The translations under genes and the position numbers were made by a program. A DNA stretch of 19,947 nucleotides from Bacillota bacterium (GTDB taxonomy: Bacteria; Bacillota; Clostridia; Christensenellales; CAG-138). The notes under the pieces were generated by a model. That model ran no database searches, had not been told where the DNA came from, and saw only the letters and a program-made list of their open reading frames with translations. The stretch spans positions 1 to 19,947 of the forward strand of contig JAEWYO010000056.1 of assembly GCA_023395595.1 (NCBI GenBank), written 5' to 3'. The stretch's first letter is position 1. Every line of letters begins with the position of its first letter. Shown here piece after piece: positions 1 to 8,090 of this stretch.

Positions 1-534
1 CTCTATCCGCATCTGAAGAGCAAAATTCGCCATATCTACCTCATGGGTGGTGGAATCGATTTCGGCAACTGGACACCCGCTGCGGAGTTCAATATTCTCG
101 TCGATCCGGAGGCCGCCGATGTGGTCTTCCAAAGCGGAATCCCGATTACGATGGCGGGACTGGATGTGACAGAAAAAGCACTGGTGTTCCCCGAAGATTT
201 CGAGCGAATCCGTGCGCTGAACAATCCTGTTGCAACCGTCGTTGCCGAGTGGCTGGACTTCTTCTATGGATTTCATCGCAGCATTGGCTATCCGGGAGCT
301 CCCGTGCATGACGCGGTCGCCGTTGCGGCGCTGATCAAGCCGGAGATCATGACGATGGTGGACATGTATGTCGCCATCGAGCTTACAGGCGACTATTGCC
401 GCGGCACAACGGTCGGGGACAAGCTCGGCGTGCTGAACAAACCCGCCAACGCACGCGTCATCATGGGGATTGACCGCAAGGCGTTTGTCGATTTGCTCGC
501 CGAGGCGGCTGCCCATTATGGAAAGGAGGCGTAA
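1..534 (+). CDS. Nucleoside hydrolase, IUNH family (5' truncated)
   Basis: The reading frame is open from base 1, so the N-terminus, including the DxDxxxDD metal motif, lies outside the window; 177 residues are visible. Family knowledge: these calcium-dependent enzymes cleave the N-glycosidic bond of purine or pyrimidine nucleosides to free base and ribose. Visible family marks are the LMGGG segment, the TPAAEFN...DPEAADVVF block that shapes the ribose/metal site, and the PVHDAVAV segment, whose HD pair corresponds to the C-terminal catalytic His and calcium-binding Asp. The same blocks recur in the next gene, so the two are paralogues. The stop lies 4 bases before the downstream ATG and the downstream ribosome binding site sits inside this gene's last codons, so the two are almost certainly co-transcribed. 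Base preference cannot be read from the sequence. Confidence 0.93.
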   Translation, partial: LYPHLKSKIRHIYLMGGGIDFGNWTPAAEFNILVDPEAADVVFQSGIPITMAGLDVTEKALVFPEDFERIRALNNPVATVVAEWLDFFYGFHRSIGYPGAPVHDAVAVAALIKPEIMTMVDMYVAIELTGDYCRGTTVGDKLGVLNKPANARVIMGIDRKAFVDLLAEAAAHYGKEA

Positions 535-538
535 GCGG

Positions 539-1474
539 ATGAACAAACTGCCAATGCTGCTGGACTGCGACACAGGCGTGGACGACGCGGTCGCCATCCT
601 CTTTACAAAACACCTCAACACGCTGGAGCTCGTCGCCGTGACCACCGTTGCGGGAAATGTCGAGGTCGAGCACACCACGCGAAACACGCTTCAGGTGCTG
701 GAGCTTGCTGGTATGAGCCACGTGCCCGTCTATATGGGCGCGGACAAGCCGCTGCTGGGCGAAACCGTCACCGCACATCACATCCACGGAATGAACGGAC
801 TAAACGACATCGAGTTGCCGCTGCCCATGCGCGCGGCAGAAGCGACGCCCGCCTGGGATGCGATCTATGGATTTGCGAAGAAAACCCCCGGCGAATTGAC
901 GGTGGTTGCGGTAGGGCCGTTGACCAATCTCGCACTTGCGATCGCAAAATACAAGGAACTGCCGGGGTTGCTCAAACGGATCGTCATCATGGGCGGCGCC
1001 GCCGTCGGCGGAAATGTAACGCCAGCCGCCGAATTCAACGTCTATGCCGATCCCGAAGCCGCCGACATGGTCTTCACCTGCGGCGCGCCGGTGTATATGT
1101 GCGGTCTGGATGTGACCATGCGCGCGTATGTGACAGCGCAGGAGCTGGACGAAATCGCCGCGCTGAGTTCCCCTCAGGCGGTGTTCGCGCGGGATGTGAT
1201 GCAGGGCATCCTTCAGTTTTACCGTACCTACAAGCTCGGCGGCGTCGCGTTTCATGATCCCGTCACCGTTTTGTATGCCGACGACGAGAGCTATTTTCAG
1301 ACTGATCATGCGGGAGTGCGCGTGGAGACAAAGGGTAAACTCACGCGCGGGAAGACCGTCACCGACCTTTACAGCGACAAACAGATGGAGCACAATGCGT
1401 TTGTGGTGACCAATCTGGATCGGGACATCTTCAAGCGCCGCGTATTCGAGATTATGGCACAATACAGCAAGTAA
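539..1474 (+). CDS. Nucleoside hydrolase, IUNH family
   Basis: A complete 311-residue protein of normal family length. It hydrolyses ribonucleosides to base plus ribose in the cytoplasm. The N-terminus carries the diagnostic calcium-binding DCDTGVDDAVAIL motif (D9, D11, D15, D16). A central HGMNGL segment, the IVIMGG strand, the TPAAEFN...DPEAADMVF block and a late FHDP motif supply the rest of the active site. I chose the ATG at 539 because a strong GGAAAGGAGG stands at 521-530 and because the family motif then begins at residue 9. The same frame is open upstream to 470, but that would add 23 unrelated residues inside the preceding gene. It follows its truncated paralogue by 4 bases and ends at a strong terminator. 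Substrate range (purine-, pyrimidine- or inosine-preferring) is not decidable here. Confidence 0.95.
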   Translation: MNKLPMLLDCDTGVDDAVAILFTKHLNTLELVAVTTVAGNVEVEHTTRNTLQVLELAGMSHVPVYMGADKPLLGETVTAHHIHGMNGLNDIELPLPMRAAEATPAWDAIYGFAKKTPGELTVVAVGPLTNLALAIAKYKELPGLLKRIVIMGGAAVGGNVTPAAEFNVYADPEAADMVFTCGAPVYMCGLDVTMRAYVTAQELDEIAALSSPQAVFARDVMQGILQFYRTYKLGGVAFHDPVTVLYADDESYFQTDHAGVRVETKGKLTRGKTVTDLYSDKQMEHNAFVVTNLDRDIFKRRVFEIMAQYSK

Positions 1475-1478
1475 CACA

Positions 1479-1512
1479 AAACGGCCTTTGCTCAGGCAAA
1501 GGCCGTTTGTTT
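1479..1512. terminator. Bidirectional intrinsic terminator
   Basis: A perfect 13-bp stem (1479-1491 with 1496-1508) encloses a TCAG loop. The arm begins AAACGG and ends CCGTTT, so both strands have T residues after the hairpin. It begins 4 bases after the hydrolase stop and ends 10 bases before the convergent phosphorylase stop, so it should serve both transcripts. Confidence 0.9.
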
Positions 1513-1522
1513 CACCCAAAGT

Positions 1523-2266
1523 TTAAGATTGTTTGCAGATTTGCACAAACGCATCCAGCGCGACGAGGATTTCGTGTTCCTCGCCCTGCATGGCGGCGGT
1601 GGCACCGTCCACATAGTCGCCGATTGCGCCTGCTGTGTCCTCCTCAAACGCAACCACGTTGTTGAGGATGCTCATGGTGCGCATCTCGCGCAGGTGCCCG
1701 ATGGTGTAGAGCGCGGCTGTTTCCATATCCGCGCCGAGTACGCCGCGTTTGGACCAGTAGGCATCAATCTCCGCTTCACGGTCGGTGTAAAAGCTATCGT
1801 GACTGCGGGCGATGCCGGTATGATAGCGCACGCTTCGCTTCTCTGCCGCACTGACGCAGGCAAAGAGCAGGCTGCTATCCGGTACGGCGGGAAAGATCGG
1901 CTCGATATACGCCTTGCTGGCGCCGTCGTCACGCACCGCGCCGCTGACCAGCACAAGATCGCCAATCTTCACCTGTGGCTGGAGAGCGCCGCAGCTGCCG
2001 ATGCGGATCAGGTTCTCGACACCGAGGTTTTTGAGCTCCTCTACGGCGATTCCGGCGGAAGCCCCGCCGATCCCCGTGGACAGCGCGAGCACGCGGATGC
2101 CCTGATAGCTGCCTACGAGGCTGCGGTATTCGCGGTTGTAGGCCAGCTGCTGCACATCGCTTAGAAACGTTTGAATGCGGTCAAGCCGCGCGGGATCGCC
2201 GGGCAGCAGCGCGCAGCGCGCGCCGTGGTTGTGATCCAGCCGGATATGTGGTTGCAATTGCGTCAT
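1523..2266 (-). CDS. Nucleoside phosphorylase (Udp/DeoD superfamily, PNP_UDP_1)
   Basis: A 247-residue cytoplasmic enzyme expected to split a nucleoside with phosphate into base and ribose-1-phosphate. The N-terminus has the CALLPGDPARLDRI phosphate-binding segment, followed by the superfamily signature STGIGGASAGIAVEEL and LIRIGSCG. The C-terminal half has the SHDSFYT segment and the DMETAALY motif, whose Glu binds the ribose hydroxyls. Length and N-terminus resemble uridine phosphorylase. However, the residues after FY (TDREAE) do not keep the Gln and Arg that E. coli Udp uses to recognise uracil, so I do not assign uridine over purine. The ATG at 2266 is preferred to upstream starts because AAGGAG stands about 8-9 bases before it and homology begins there. 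The gene converges with the nucleoside hydrolases and diverges from ribokinase, which fits nucleoside salvage. Confidence 0.9.
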   Translation of the reverse strand: MTQLQPHIRLDHNHGARCALLPGDPARLDRIQTFLSDVQQLAYNREYRSLVGSYQGIRVLALSTGIGGASAGIAVEELKNLGVENLIRIGSCGALQPQVKIGDLVLVSGAVRDDGASKAYIEPIFPAVPDSSLLFACVSAAEKRSVRYHTGIARSHDSFYTDREAEIDAYWSKRGVLGADMETAALYTIGHLREMRTMSILNNVVAFEEDTAGAIGDYVDGATAAMQGEEHEILVALDAFVQICKQS

Positions 2267-2308
2267 AGGGGTTCGCTCCTTATCAGCAAGAATAGAGACC
2301 AGAATATG

Positions 2309-2317
2309 TGTTAAAAT
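2309..2317 (+). promoter_or_regulatory. Possible extended -10 promoter for the ribokinase operon
   Basis: TGT followed by TAAAAT (2312-2317) forms an extended -10 element about 55 bases before the ribokinase start, in the 106-base gap between divergent genes. I see no good -35 hexamer, so this is a weak call. No clear promoter for the divergent phosphorylase stands out in the same gap. Confidence 0.35.
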
Positions 2318-2372
2318 AGCATGAATATAGTTTACCATACTCGGTACCAAAAACGAAACGGAGGCACTTACC

Positions 2373-3302
2373 TTGGCCAGAATCCTCAATTTCGGTTCGC
2401 TCAATCTCGACCAGGTCTATCGTGTGGATGCGTTTGTCCAGCCCGGGGAAACAAAGTCCAGCCTGTCGCTGACCACCCACTGCGGCGGAAAAGGGCTCAA
2501 TCAGTCCGTTGCCGCGTCCCGCGCGGGCGCGGAGGTTTGGCACGCAGGCCTGATCGGCACAGACGGCGATATGCTCTATGAAAAACTCCGCGAAAACGGT
2601 GTGAATCGTTCGCTGCTGGAACGCAGCTGCGGCGTGTCCGGACATGCGATTATTCAGGTGGACAACAACGGGCAAAACTGCATCCTTCTCTATGGCGGCA
2701 CCAATCAGGCACTGACCGAGGAGGGGATTGATCGCGCGCTGGATGCCTTTGGCAGCGAGGGGCTTGTGCTCGTGCAAAACGAGACCAACCTCGTTGGCAG
2801 CATCATTCAAAAAGCGCATGCGCGCGGCCTTCTGGTCGCGATCAATGCCGCGCCCATGGACGAGAAGGTGTTTTCTTATCCGCTGGAGCTGGTGGATTGG
2901 CTGATCGTCAATGAGATAGAGGGCGCAAGCATTGCCAAATGTGAGTTTGAGGTGGATATTCTGCCGAAGCTCAACAAGCTTTATCCCAACATGAGCGTGC
3001 TGCTTACCCTCGGCAAGCGGGGAGCGATCTGTGTGCGTGGCGGGGAGCAGGCAAGAAGCGGCATCTATTCGACCAAGGTTGTGGACACCACGGCGGCGGG
3101 CGATACCTTCCTTGGTTATTTTTTAACCGAGGTTCTGGATCAAAAGAGCCTTGACGGCGCGCTCGCGCTGGCGACGGCGGCCTCATCCATCTGCGTCGGT
3201 GTGATGGGCGCGGCGGATTCCGTGCCCCTGCGCGCGGAGGTGCTCTCCGCTCTTGAGGGTGGCACGCTTGGCAAACGAGGCGAGTGGGGTGGCTGGCGAT
3301 GA
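2373..3302 (+). CDS. rbsK: Ribokinase-like PfkB-family sugar kinase
   Basis: A 309-residue PfkB kinase that most likely phosphorylates ribose with ATP to ribose-5-phosphate. The N-terminal ILNFGSLNLDQV segment and the substrate-binding CGGKGLNQ motif (residues 37-44) are typical of ribokinase. The C-terminal signature DTTAAGDTF spans residues 238-246 and contains the catalytic base D244; ribokinases usually have GAGD where this has AAGD. The start is a TTG at 2373, preceded by GGAGG at 2360-2364 with 8 bases of spacing; there is no in-frame ATG at a suitable distance. The last bases overlap the next gene as ATGA. Position beside two nucleoside hydrolases supports ribose as substrate, but a related pentose or nucleoside cannot be excluded. 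First gene of a five-gene operon. Confidence 0.85.
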   Translation: MARILNFGSLNLDQVYRVDAFVQPGETKSSLSLTTHCGGKGLNQSVAASRAGAEVWHAGLIGTDGDMLYEKLRENGVNRSLLERSCGVSGHAIIQVDNNGQNCILLYGGTNQALTEEGIDRALDAFGSEGLVLVQNETNLVGSIIQKAHARGLLVAINAAPMDEKVFSYPLELVDWLIVNEIEGASIAKCEFEVDILPKLNKLYPNMSVLLTLGKRGAICVRGGEQARSGIYSTKVVDTTAAGDTFLGYFLTEVLDQKSLDGALALATAASSICVGVMGAADSVPLRAEVLSALEGGTLGKRGEWGGWR

Positions 3303-3892
3303 CACAAGCACTGTATATCGACTGCTGTATTCGCGGCGAACAGAGCCGCACCAAACGGCTGGCTGAGGCGTTCCTCGCGGCATACGGCGCGCGGGAGGAT
3401 GTTGCAATCACGCGGCTGACGCTTATGGACGAACCGCTGATTCCGTTTTCCAACGGTTTTTTTCGGCAGCGGGAAGACCTGCTCGAACGCGGTGAACTCG
3501 ACCATCCGCGCTTTCGCTATGCGCACCAGTTTCAGCAGGCGCAGCGGATCATCATCGCAGCTCCATTTTGGGATTTGAGTTTTCCCGCTCTGCTGAAGGT
3601 CTATATCGAAAACCTCTGCGTGCAGGGTATCACGTTTGACTGCAACGAGCAAAACGGGTGTTTTGGCGTTTGCAACGCGCAAAAGATGCTGTTTTTAACC
3701 ACGCGCGGCGGCGCACTGGAGGGAAGTTCCTTAGACAATGGCACAAAATATCTCTCCGACATGGCGAAATTCTTTGGCATACCGAGTTTTGCGCATATCG
3801 CGGCGGACGGGCTCGACATGGGGCTTGAGCCGGTGGAGACGATTCTGGGGCGTGCCATAGCGCAAGCAAAAAACCTCGCAGAAACGTTCTAA
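3299..3892 (+). CDS. NAD(P)H-dependent oxidoreductase, flavodoxin-like fold (AzoR/NQO1-like)
   Basis: A 197-residue cytoplasmic protein of the flavodoxin-like quinone/azo reductase family, expected to carry FMN and pass electrons from NAD(P)H to quinones, azo or other small acceptors. The N-terminal LYIDCCIRGEQSRTKRLAEAF segment, cut here as a beta strand and FMN-phosphate loop, matches the family. The APFWDLSFPALLKVYIENL block corresponds to the PMWNFSIPAQLK flavin-loop motif of azoreductases, and TTRGG is the second flavin loop. The ATG at 3299 overlaps the ribokinase stop by 4 bases, which implies translational coupling. The natural substrate is unknown, and nothing in the sequence ties it to nucleoside metabolism except its place in the operon. 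Confidence 0.82.
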   Translation: MTQALYIDCCIRGEQSRTKRLAEAFLAAYGAREDVAITRLTLMDEPLIPFSNGFFRQREDLLERGELDHPRFRYAHQFQQAQRIIIAAPFWDLSFPALLKVYIENLCVQGITFDCNEQNGCFGVCNAQKMLFLTTRGGALEGSSLDNGTKYLSDMAKFFGIPSFAHIAADGLDMGLEPVETILGRAIAQAKNLAETF

Positions 3893-3914
3893 GAAAAAAA
3901 CGAAAAGGGATCAT

Positions 3915-4985
3915 ATGAAAGCAGTTGTTTACGAGAGAAAAGGTGTGGTTCGGTTGGTGGAGAAACCCATGCCGAAGATTTTAGAACCGCGCGACGCAAT
4001 CGTGAAGGTCATGCGCGCGTCGATCTGTTCGAGCGATCTGCATATCCGAAACGGCGGCGTTCCCCGCGCGAAAGAGGGCGTTGTGCTGGGGCACGAGTTC
4101 GCGGGCGAAATCGTGGAGATTGGCCCTGGTGTGAAAAATTATTCCGTGGGCGATCGCGTGGCGGTGAATGTGGAGAGCTTTTGCGGCGAGTGCTTCTTTT
4201 GCCGAAGGGGCTACGTTAACAACTGCGTCGAAGGCGGTTGGGAGCTCGGCTGCCGCATCGACGGCGGTCAGGCAGAGTATGTTCGCGTGCCGACGGCGGA
4301 CATGAGCTGCACGCGCATTCCGGACGCGATCTCCTATGAGCAAGCCCTGTTCGTGGGCGATGTCCTGGCGACGGGCTACTGGGCGGCAGGCATCGGCGAA
4401 ATCCGGCCTGCGGACGTGGTGCTCGTGCTTGGTGCGGGACCCACGGGGCTGACCACGATGATGTCCGTGCGGCTGTTTGGGCCTGCGGTAATTGTCGCCA
4501 GCGACATCAACGAAGACCGCCTCGCGCTGGCCAAGGCGCAGGGATTGTGCGACATCACCATCAACCCGAAAAAGCAGGACGTAGTAGAAACCGTCCGCGC
4601 GCTCACCGATGGGCGCGGCGCGGACGTGGTGTTTGAAGTTGCGGGCGCGAAAAACACGTTTGAGCTCGCGTGGCAGGCGGCGCGGCCGAATGCGGTCGTG
4701 GTCGTCGTCGCGCTCTATGAAGAGGCGCAGACGATTCCGCTGCACCGCATGTACGGCAAGAACCTGACGTTTAAGACCGGCGGTGTGGACGCAAGCAAAT
4801 GTTCTGAGATCATGCGCCTGATCGAAGCCGGACGGCTGGACACCAGCTTGATGATCACGCATCGCGCGCCGCTCAACGACATTATGACGGGCTATGATAT
4901 CTTTGCAAACCAAAAGGAAGGTTGCATCAAGTGGGTGGTTACGCCGTTTGAGACCGACAAAGCCATTTCAAGAGACGTGTTTTAA
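3915..4985 (+). CDS. Zinc-dependent alcohol dehydrogenase (MDR family)
   Basis: A 356-residue medium-chain dehydrogenase of the sorbitol/threonine dehydrogenase type (COG1063), expected to oxidise an alcohol or polyol with NAD(P). Catalytic zinc ligands are visible as C38 and the H60-E61 pair in LGHEFAGE. The structural zinc lobe has C90, C93, C96 and C104. The Rossmann loop VLGAGPTGL lies at residues 171-179, followed by an acidic residue in ASDINEDR that suggests NAD preference. The ATG at 3915 follows AAAAGGGA by a few bases. It lies 22 bases after the flavodoxin-like gene and 24 bases before the amidohydrolase, so it belongs to the same operon. Substrate is not readable; a pentitol or ribose-related alcohol is speculation from context. 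Confidence 0.92.
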   Translation: MKAVVYERKGVVRLVEKPMPKILEPRDAIVKVMRASICSSDLHIRNGGVPRAKEGVVLGHEFAGEIVEIGPGVKNYSVGDRVAVNVESFCGECFFCRRGYVNNCVEGGWELGCRIDGGQAEYVRVPTADMSCTRIPDAISYEQALFVGDVLATGYWAAGIGEIRPADVVLVLGAGPTGLTTMMSVRLFGPAVIVASDINEDRLALAKAQGLCDITINPKKQDVVETVRALTDGRGADVVFEVAGAKNTFELAWQAARPNAVVVVVALYEEAQTIPLHRMYGKNLTFKTGGVDASKCSEIMRLIEAGRLDTSLMITHRAPLNDIMTGYDIFANQKEGCIKWVVTPFETDKAISRDVF

Positions 4986-5009
4986 TCGAACAACGAGGAG
5001 AGAAAAGCG

Positions 5010-6209
5010 ATGTTTGACCCCGAAGTATGCGCAATCGAGCCCGATTTGATCGCCTGGCGCAGGCACATGCACCAAAACCCGGAGGTTTCGTTTGAAGAGA
5101 CGCAGACGACGCAGTATCTGGAGGGCTTTTTACGCCGTTTCGGTGTAGACGCGATTGACCGCCCGACGACGACGGGACTTGTCGCGCATATCTTCGGCAA
5201 AAAGCCCGGTCGATGTGCCGCGATTGCGTTTCGCGCGGATATCGACGCGCTGCCGATGCAAGAGGAAAACGACCTGCCGTATTGCTCCCGTAACGCGGGC
5301 GCGATGCACGCCTGCGGGCACGACGGGCACGCGGCGATGCTGCTTGCGCTGGCGCGGCTTTTGTGCGAGCACCGCGAGAGCTTTTCCGGAGAAGCGCGGT
5401 TGATCTTTCAGCACGCGGAGGAGTTGCCGCCCGGCGGGGCGATTGAATTCGTTCGAGCGGGTGCGCTAGACGGCGCGGAGGCGGTGCTGGGGCTGCATCT
5501 TTCCAGTAATTTTGACACGGGCGCGTTCGCGTGCAAGCGCGGTGTGCTGACCAGCAATGTGGATCGCTTCACTGTGACCGTCACGGGGCGCGGTGGGCAC
5601 TGCGCCTTTCCAGAGCAGTGCGCCGACCCGCTGCTGGCCGCAAGTGAGATCGTGCTCTCTCTGCAGAGCATCGTCTCGCGACGAATTCCTGCAAACGAGC
5701 CCGCCGTGGTCTCCGTCTGCGAGTTTCACGCGGGCACCGCTTACAACATCATACCCGGCGAGGCGACGCTCAACGCCTCTGTGCGTTCCTTTGGCGAGGC
5801 GACGCGTCGGCTCATCGAACGCGAGGCAAGAAATATCTGCGAGAGCATCGCAAATGCGCACGGTTGCACGGCGCGGCTGGACTGGCTGGAGGGCTACCCC
5901 AGCGTGGTGAACGATGAAGCGCTCACTGCGGAAGCGGAGAGTCGGATCACTGCGCGCTTTGGCGAAGGGCAGATGCAACCCATCGGCGTGATCATGCCCG
6001 GCGAGGACTTTTCCTATATGCTGGATGGCAGGCCGGGTTTTTTTGTGGAACTCGGTACGCGAAACGCTGCGCTCTTGTGCGATGCGCCGCACCACAACAC
6101 GCGATATCGGATGGACGAAGCCGCGCTGCTTTACGGTGTGCAGTATCAATATGACATCGCCCGCGCGTTGCTGGATGGCACGCGGCGTTTCTGGGAGGGA
6201 CGCACGTGA
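5010..6209 (+). CDS. M20-family amidohydrolase (peptidase M20D type)
   Basis: A 399-residue dinuclear metal hydrolase of the hippurate/N-acyl-amino-acid amidohydrolase group, expected to deacylate an N-acyl amino acid or similar amide in the cytoplasm. Metal-site motifs are HACGHDGH (C102, H104), QHAEE (E137-E138), GLHL (H163) and a late PHHN (H361-H362). The insert domain carries GRGGHCAFPEQCADP with the usual substrate-contacting His, followed by AYNIIPGEA. E138 fits the general base position. A clear GAGGAG at 4995-5000 precedes the ATG. The gene ends in a GTGA overlap with the next gene. N-acetyl-diaminopimelate deacetylase, IAA-amino-acid hydrolase-like and carboxypeptidase activities all occur in this fold, so the substrate is open. 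Confidence 0.92.
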   Translation: MFDPEVCAIEPDLIAWRRHMHQNPEVSFEETQTTQYLEGFLRRFGVDAIDRPTTTGLVAHIFGKKPGRCAAIAFRADIDALPMQEENDLPYCSRNAGAMHACGHDGHAAMLLALARLLCEHRESFSGEARLIFQHAEELPPGGAIEFVRAGALDGAEAVLGLHLSSNFDTGAFACKRGVLTSNVDRFTVTVTGRGGHCAFPEQCADPLLAASEIVLSLQSIVSRRIPANEPAVVSVCEFHAGTAYNIIPGEATLNASVRSFGEATRRLIEREARNICESIANAHGCTARLDWLEGYPSVVNDEALTAEAESRITARFGEGQMQPIGVIMPGEDFSYMLDGRPGFFVELGTRNAALLCDAPHHNTRYRMDEAALLYGVQYQYDIARALLDGTRRFWEGRT

Positions 6210-7015
6210 AACTGACGGTATTGGTGGACAACCACACGTATATCGACCGCTATTTTCTCGGCGAGCCGGCCGTGTGCTATCTCATCGAGGACGGAGACAG
6301 GCGCATCCTGCTCGACACAGGGTATTCTGATGTTTTTATCGAAAATGCCGTACGGATGGGGATCGACCTATCCAGCGTGACGGATATCGTTCTTTCGCAC
6401 GGGCATAACGATCATACGGGCGGCTTGCCTGCGTTCTTTGAGAAATTTTCGCAGAGTGTGATGCTGTTTGCGCATCCCAATGCGCTGCTGCCCAAGCACG
6501 CGGACGGGCTGGATGTTGGCTCGCCACTCTCTCTTGCGCAGTTGCCCAAGCGGGTGCAGGCACGGCTGACGAAAACGGCCTGCTCCTTGAGCGAACACGT
6601 GCTGTTTCTGGGTGAAATCCCGCGCGTATATGCGTTTGAGCAAGACCGCGCGGTGGGCGAAACGCCGTCGGTCTGCGGCTGTTGCTGGGAAAGCGACGCG
6701 CTAGCGGACGACACGAGCCTTGCGCTCGTACTGCCGGAAGGTGTGTTTGTGGTCACGGGCTGTGCGCACGCGGGCGTATGCAACACGGTTGCCTATGCCA
6801 AAGAGGTTTCGGGAAAAGAGCGTGTTTTGGGAGTGCTCGGCGGGTTTCATCTCTTTGAGTCGGGTGGCGCGCTGGATGAGACGATTGCAACCCTTCGCGC
6901 GCTCGGCGTGGAGCGGGTATATCCCGCGCACTGCACAAGCCTCGCGGTTAAGAGTGCGTTCTTTGCCGCCATGCCGACGGAAGAAGTCGGCGTCGGCCTG
7001 TCGATTTTGTGGTAA
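6206..7015 (+). CDS. MBL-fold metallohydrolase (COG1237 type)
   Basis: A 269-residue metallo-beta-lactamase-fold protein. The HGHNDH motif (H65, H67, D69, H70) with H188 in GCAHAG, D168/D169, and H242 in PAHCT gives a full two-metal site; a GGFHL segment (H215) is typical of the subgroup related to methanopterin-synthesis phosphoribosyl-aminobenzene enzymes. The bacterial members have no settled function, so I call only a hydrolase or phosphoribosyl-transfer-like enzyme. Translation starts at a GTG that overlaps the upstream stop (GTGA), with GGGAGGGA at 6193-6200 as the ribosome binding site. It is the last gene of the operon that begins with ribokinase. A phosphoribosyl-containing substrate would fit the ribose context, but that is inference. 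Confidence 0.88.
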   Translation: MKLTVLVDNHTYIDRYFLGEPAVCYLIEDGDRRILLDTGYSDVFIENAVRMGIDLSSVTDIVLSHGHNDHTGGLPAFFEKFSQSVMLFAHPNALLPKHADGLDVGSPLSLAQLPKRVQARLTKTACSLSEHVLFLGEIPRVYAFEQDRAVGETPSVCGCCWESDALADDTSLALVLPEGVFVVTGCAHAGVCNTVAYAKEVSGKERVLGVLGGFHLFESGGALDETIATLRALGVERVYPAHCTSLAVKSAFFAAMPTEEVGVGLSILW

Positions 7016-7160
7016 AATGAGAGCAGGAGAGCAAAGCTGAGTTGCACATGATGCAACGTGAATTTCTACACAATAGATTCGCTGAATCATCGCAAAGAAA
7101 ATGAAAAGTGAAATCATTTGGAAAAGGTTGTAACTCTTTGCTCTTTTTTCAAGAAACCAC

Positions 7161-7188
7161 TTGAAAAGAACGCCAAAAACAATATACT
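7161..7188 (+). promoter_or_regulatory. Sigma-A-like promoter for the SH3 membrane protein
   Basis: TTGAAA (7161-7166) and TATACT (7183-7188) are separated by 16 bases, each one mismatch from consensus, inside the AT-rich 246-base gap before the ATG at 7262. The gap also holds two small inverted repeats (GTTGCA/TGCAAC at 7041-7057 and GATTC/GAATC at 7076-7088) and a T-run at 7143-7149. These might end the upstream operon, but no strong terminator stem is present. A GGGGAGGG ribosome binding site lies just before the ATG. Confidence 0.7.
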
Positions 7189-7261
7189 GTCCATAGGAAT
7201 CGAGAAGGGTTTTGTTGCGTTGTAACATTTTTACACGCGTCATGCATTTGGGGAGGGTATC

Positions 7262-8071
7262 ATGAAGAGAAGAACCGTGCGCATTACACCGTTGGGCTAC
7301 ATCGTGCTGGCTATCATCATCTTGGTGATGGTTGTTAGCATTTATTTTATCGTCTGGTCTATGCGTAATACCGGCGAAGAGCCAAACAGCGGAAATCTCA
7401 ACAGCAACTCCGTTTCAACGCAGACGCCGACTCCGTCGCTTCCGCCGGTGAGCGCGAATACCCCTGTGCCGACCGTGGCACCGACCATCGCGCCGACGAG
7501 CGCGCCCACGGCGACAACCCCGGTAGCAACGCCCAAGCCGGACGACACCCCTGAGCCCGCCGTGAAGACGCCGACCTCCGCGCAGATTTCCTCCGCTGTG
7601 GACGGCACACTGAACTCCAGCGGCGTCGTTCTCCGCGCAGGCCCCGCGCAGACCTATTCCATCCTCGGCAAATATTCCTCCGGCACGCAGCTCAAGGTAT
7701 ATGAAGCCGAAGGGGATTATTTCTACGTTCGCGTGGTCAAGGAGAACCTAGTTGGCTACATCGCGGCCAAGTTTGTCGATAAAGCGGGCATCGTGCCTGG
7801 TGAAAACGCAACGCCCACGCCCAAAGCCATATCTGGAACTATCCCCGGCACTGTGAGCGCGAGCAAGGTTGCCCTGCGCAGCGTGCCCAGCACGGAGGGG
7901 AACACTCCCGTGAGCGAAGCGGTCAAGGGTGACGCGGTGTATATCTACTTCAAGACAGGCGATTTCTACTACATTCAAGTCGCCTCGACGGGACTCAAGT
8001 GCTATGCCGCGGCGAAGTTCATCACCGCCAGCACCACTGTTCCGACCGGAACGCCGGTACCCACCAAGTAA
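7262..8071 (+). CDS. Membrane-anchored protein with two bacterial SH3 domains
   Basis: A 269-residue protein with a basic N-terminus, one transmembrane segment at about residues 11-33 (N-in, C-out expected), a Pro/Thr/Ala-rich extracytoplasmic linker at about 55-105, and two SH3b repeats at about 115-172 and 196-254. Each repeat begins with a V(V/A)LR segment followed by GP or VPS and ends in a Tyr-rich AAKF(V/I) strand. Family knowledge: such SH3 domains bind cell-wall peptides or glycans. There is no catalytic domain, so a wall-sensing or adaptor role is the most one can say. The same linker style and SH3 type recur in the large SpoIID-domain protein at 14525, suggesting a shared wall target. 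It stands alone between its own promoter and terminator. Confidence 0.85.
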   Translation: MKRRTVRITPLGYIVLAIIILVMVVSIYFIVWSMRNTGEEPNSGNLNSNSVSTQTPTPSLPPVSANTPVPTVAPTIAPTSAPTATTPVATPKPDDTPEPAVKTPTSAQISSAVDGTLNSSGVVLRAGPAQTYSILGKYSSGTQLKVYEAEGDYFYVRVVKENLVGYIAAKFVDKAGIVPGENATPTPKAISGTIPGTVSASKVALRSVPSTEGNTPVSEAVKGDAVYIYFKTGDFYYIQVASTGLKCYAAAKFITASTTVPTGTPVPTK

Positions 8072-8090
8072 AAGCAATAGCAACACAGAA

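Noticed and set aside
7041..7149. Terminator after the COG1237 gene
   Set aside because: The GTTGCA/TGCAAC stem has no T tail, and the T-run at 7143-7149 has only a long-looped weak stem (GCAAAG with CTTTGC), so I could not support it.
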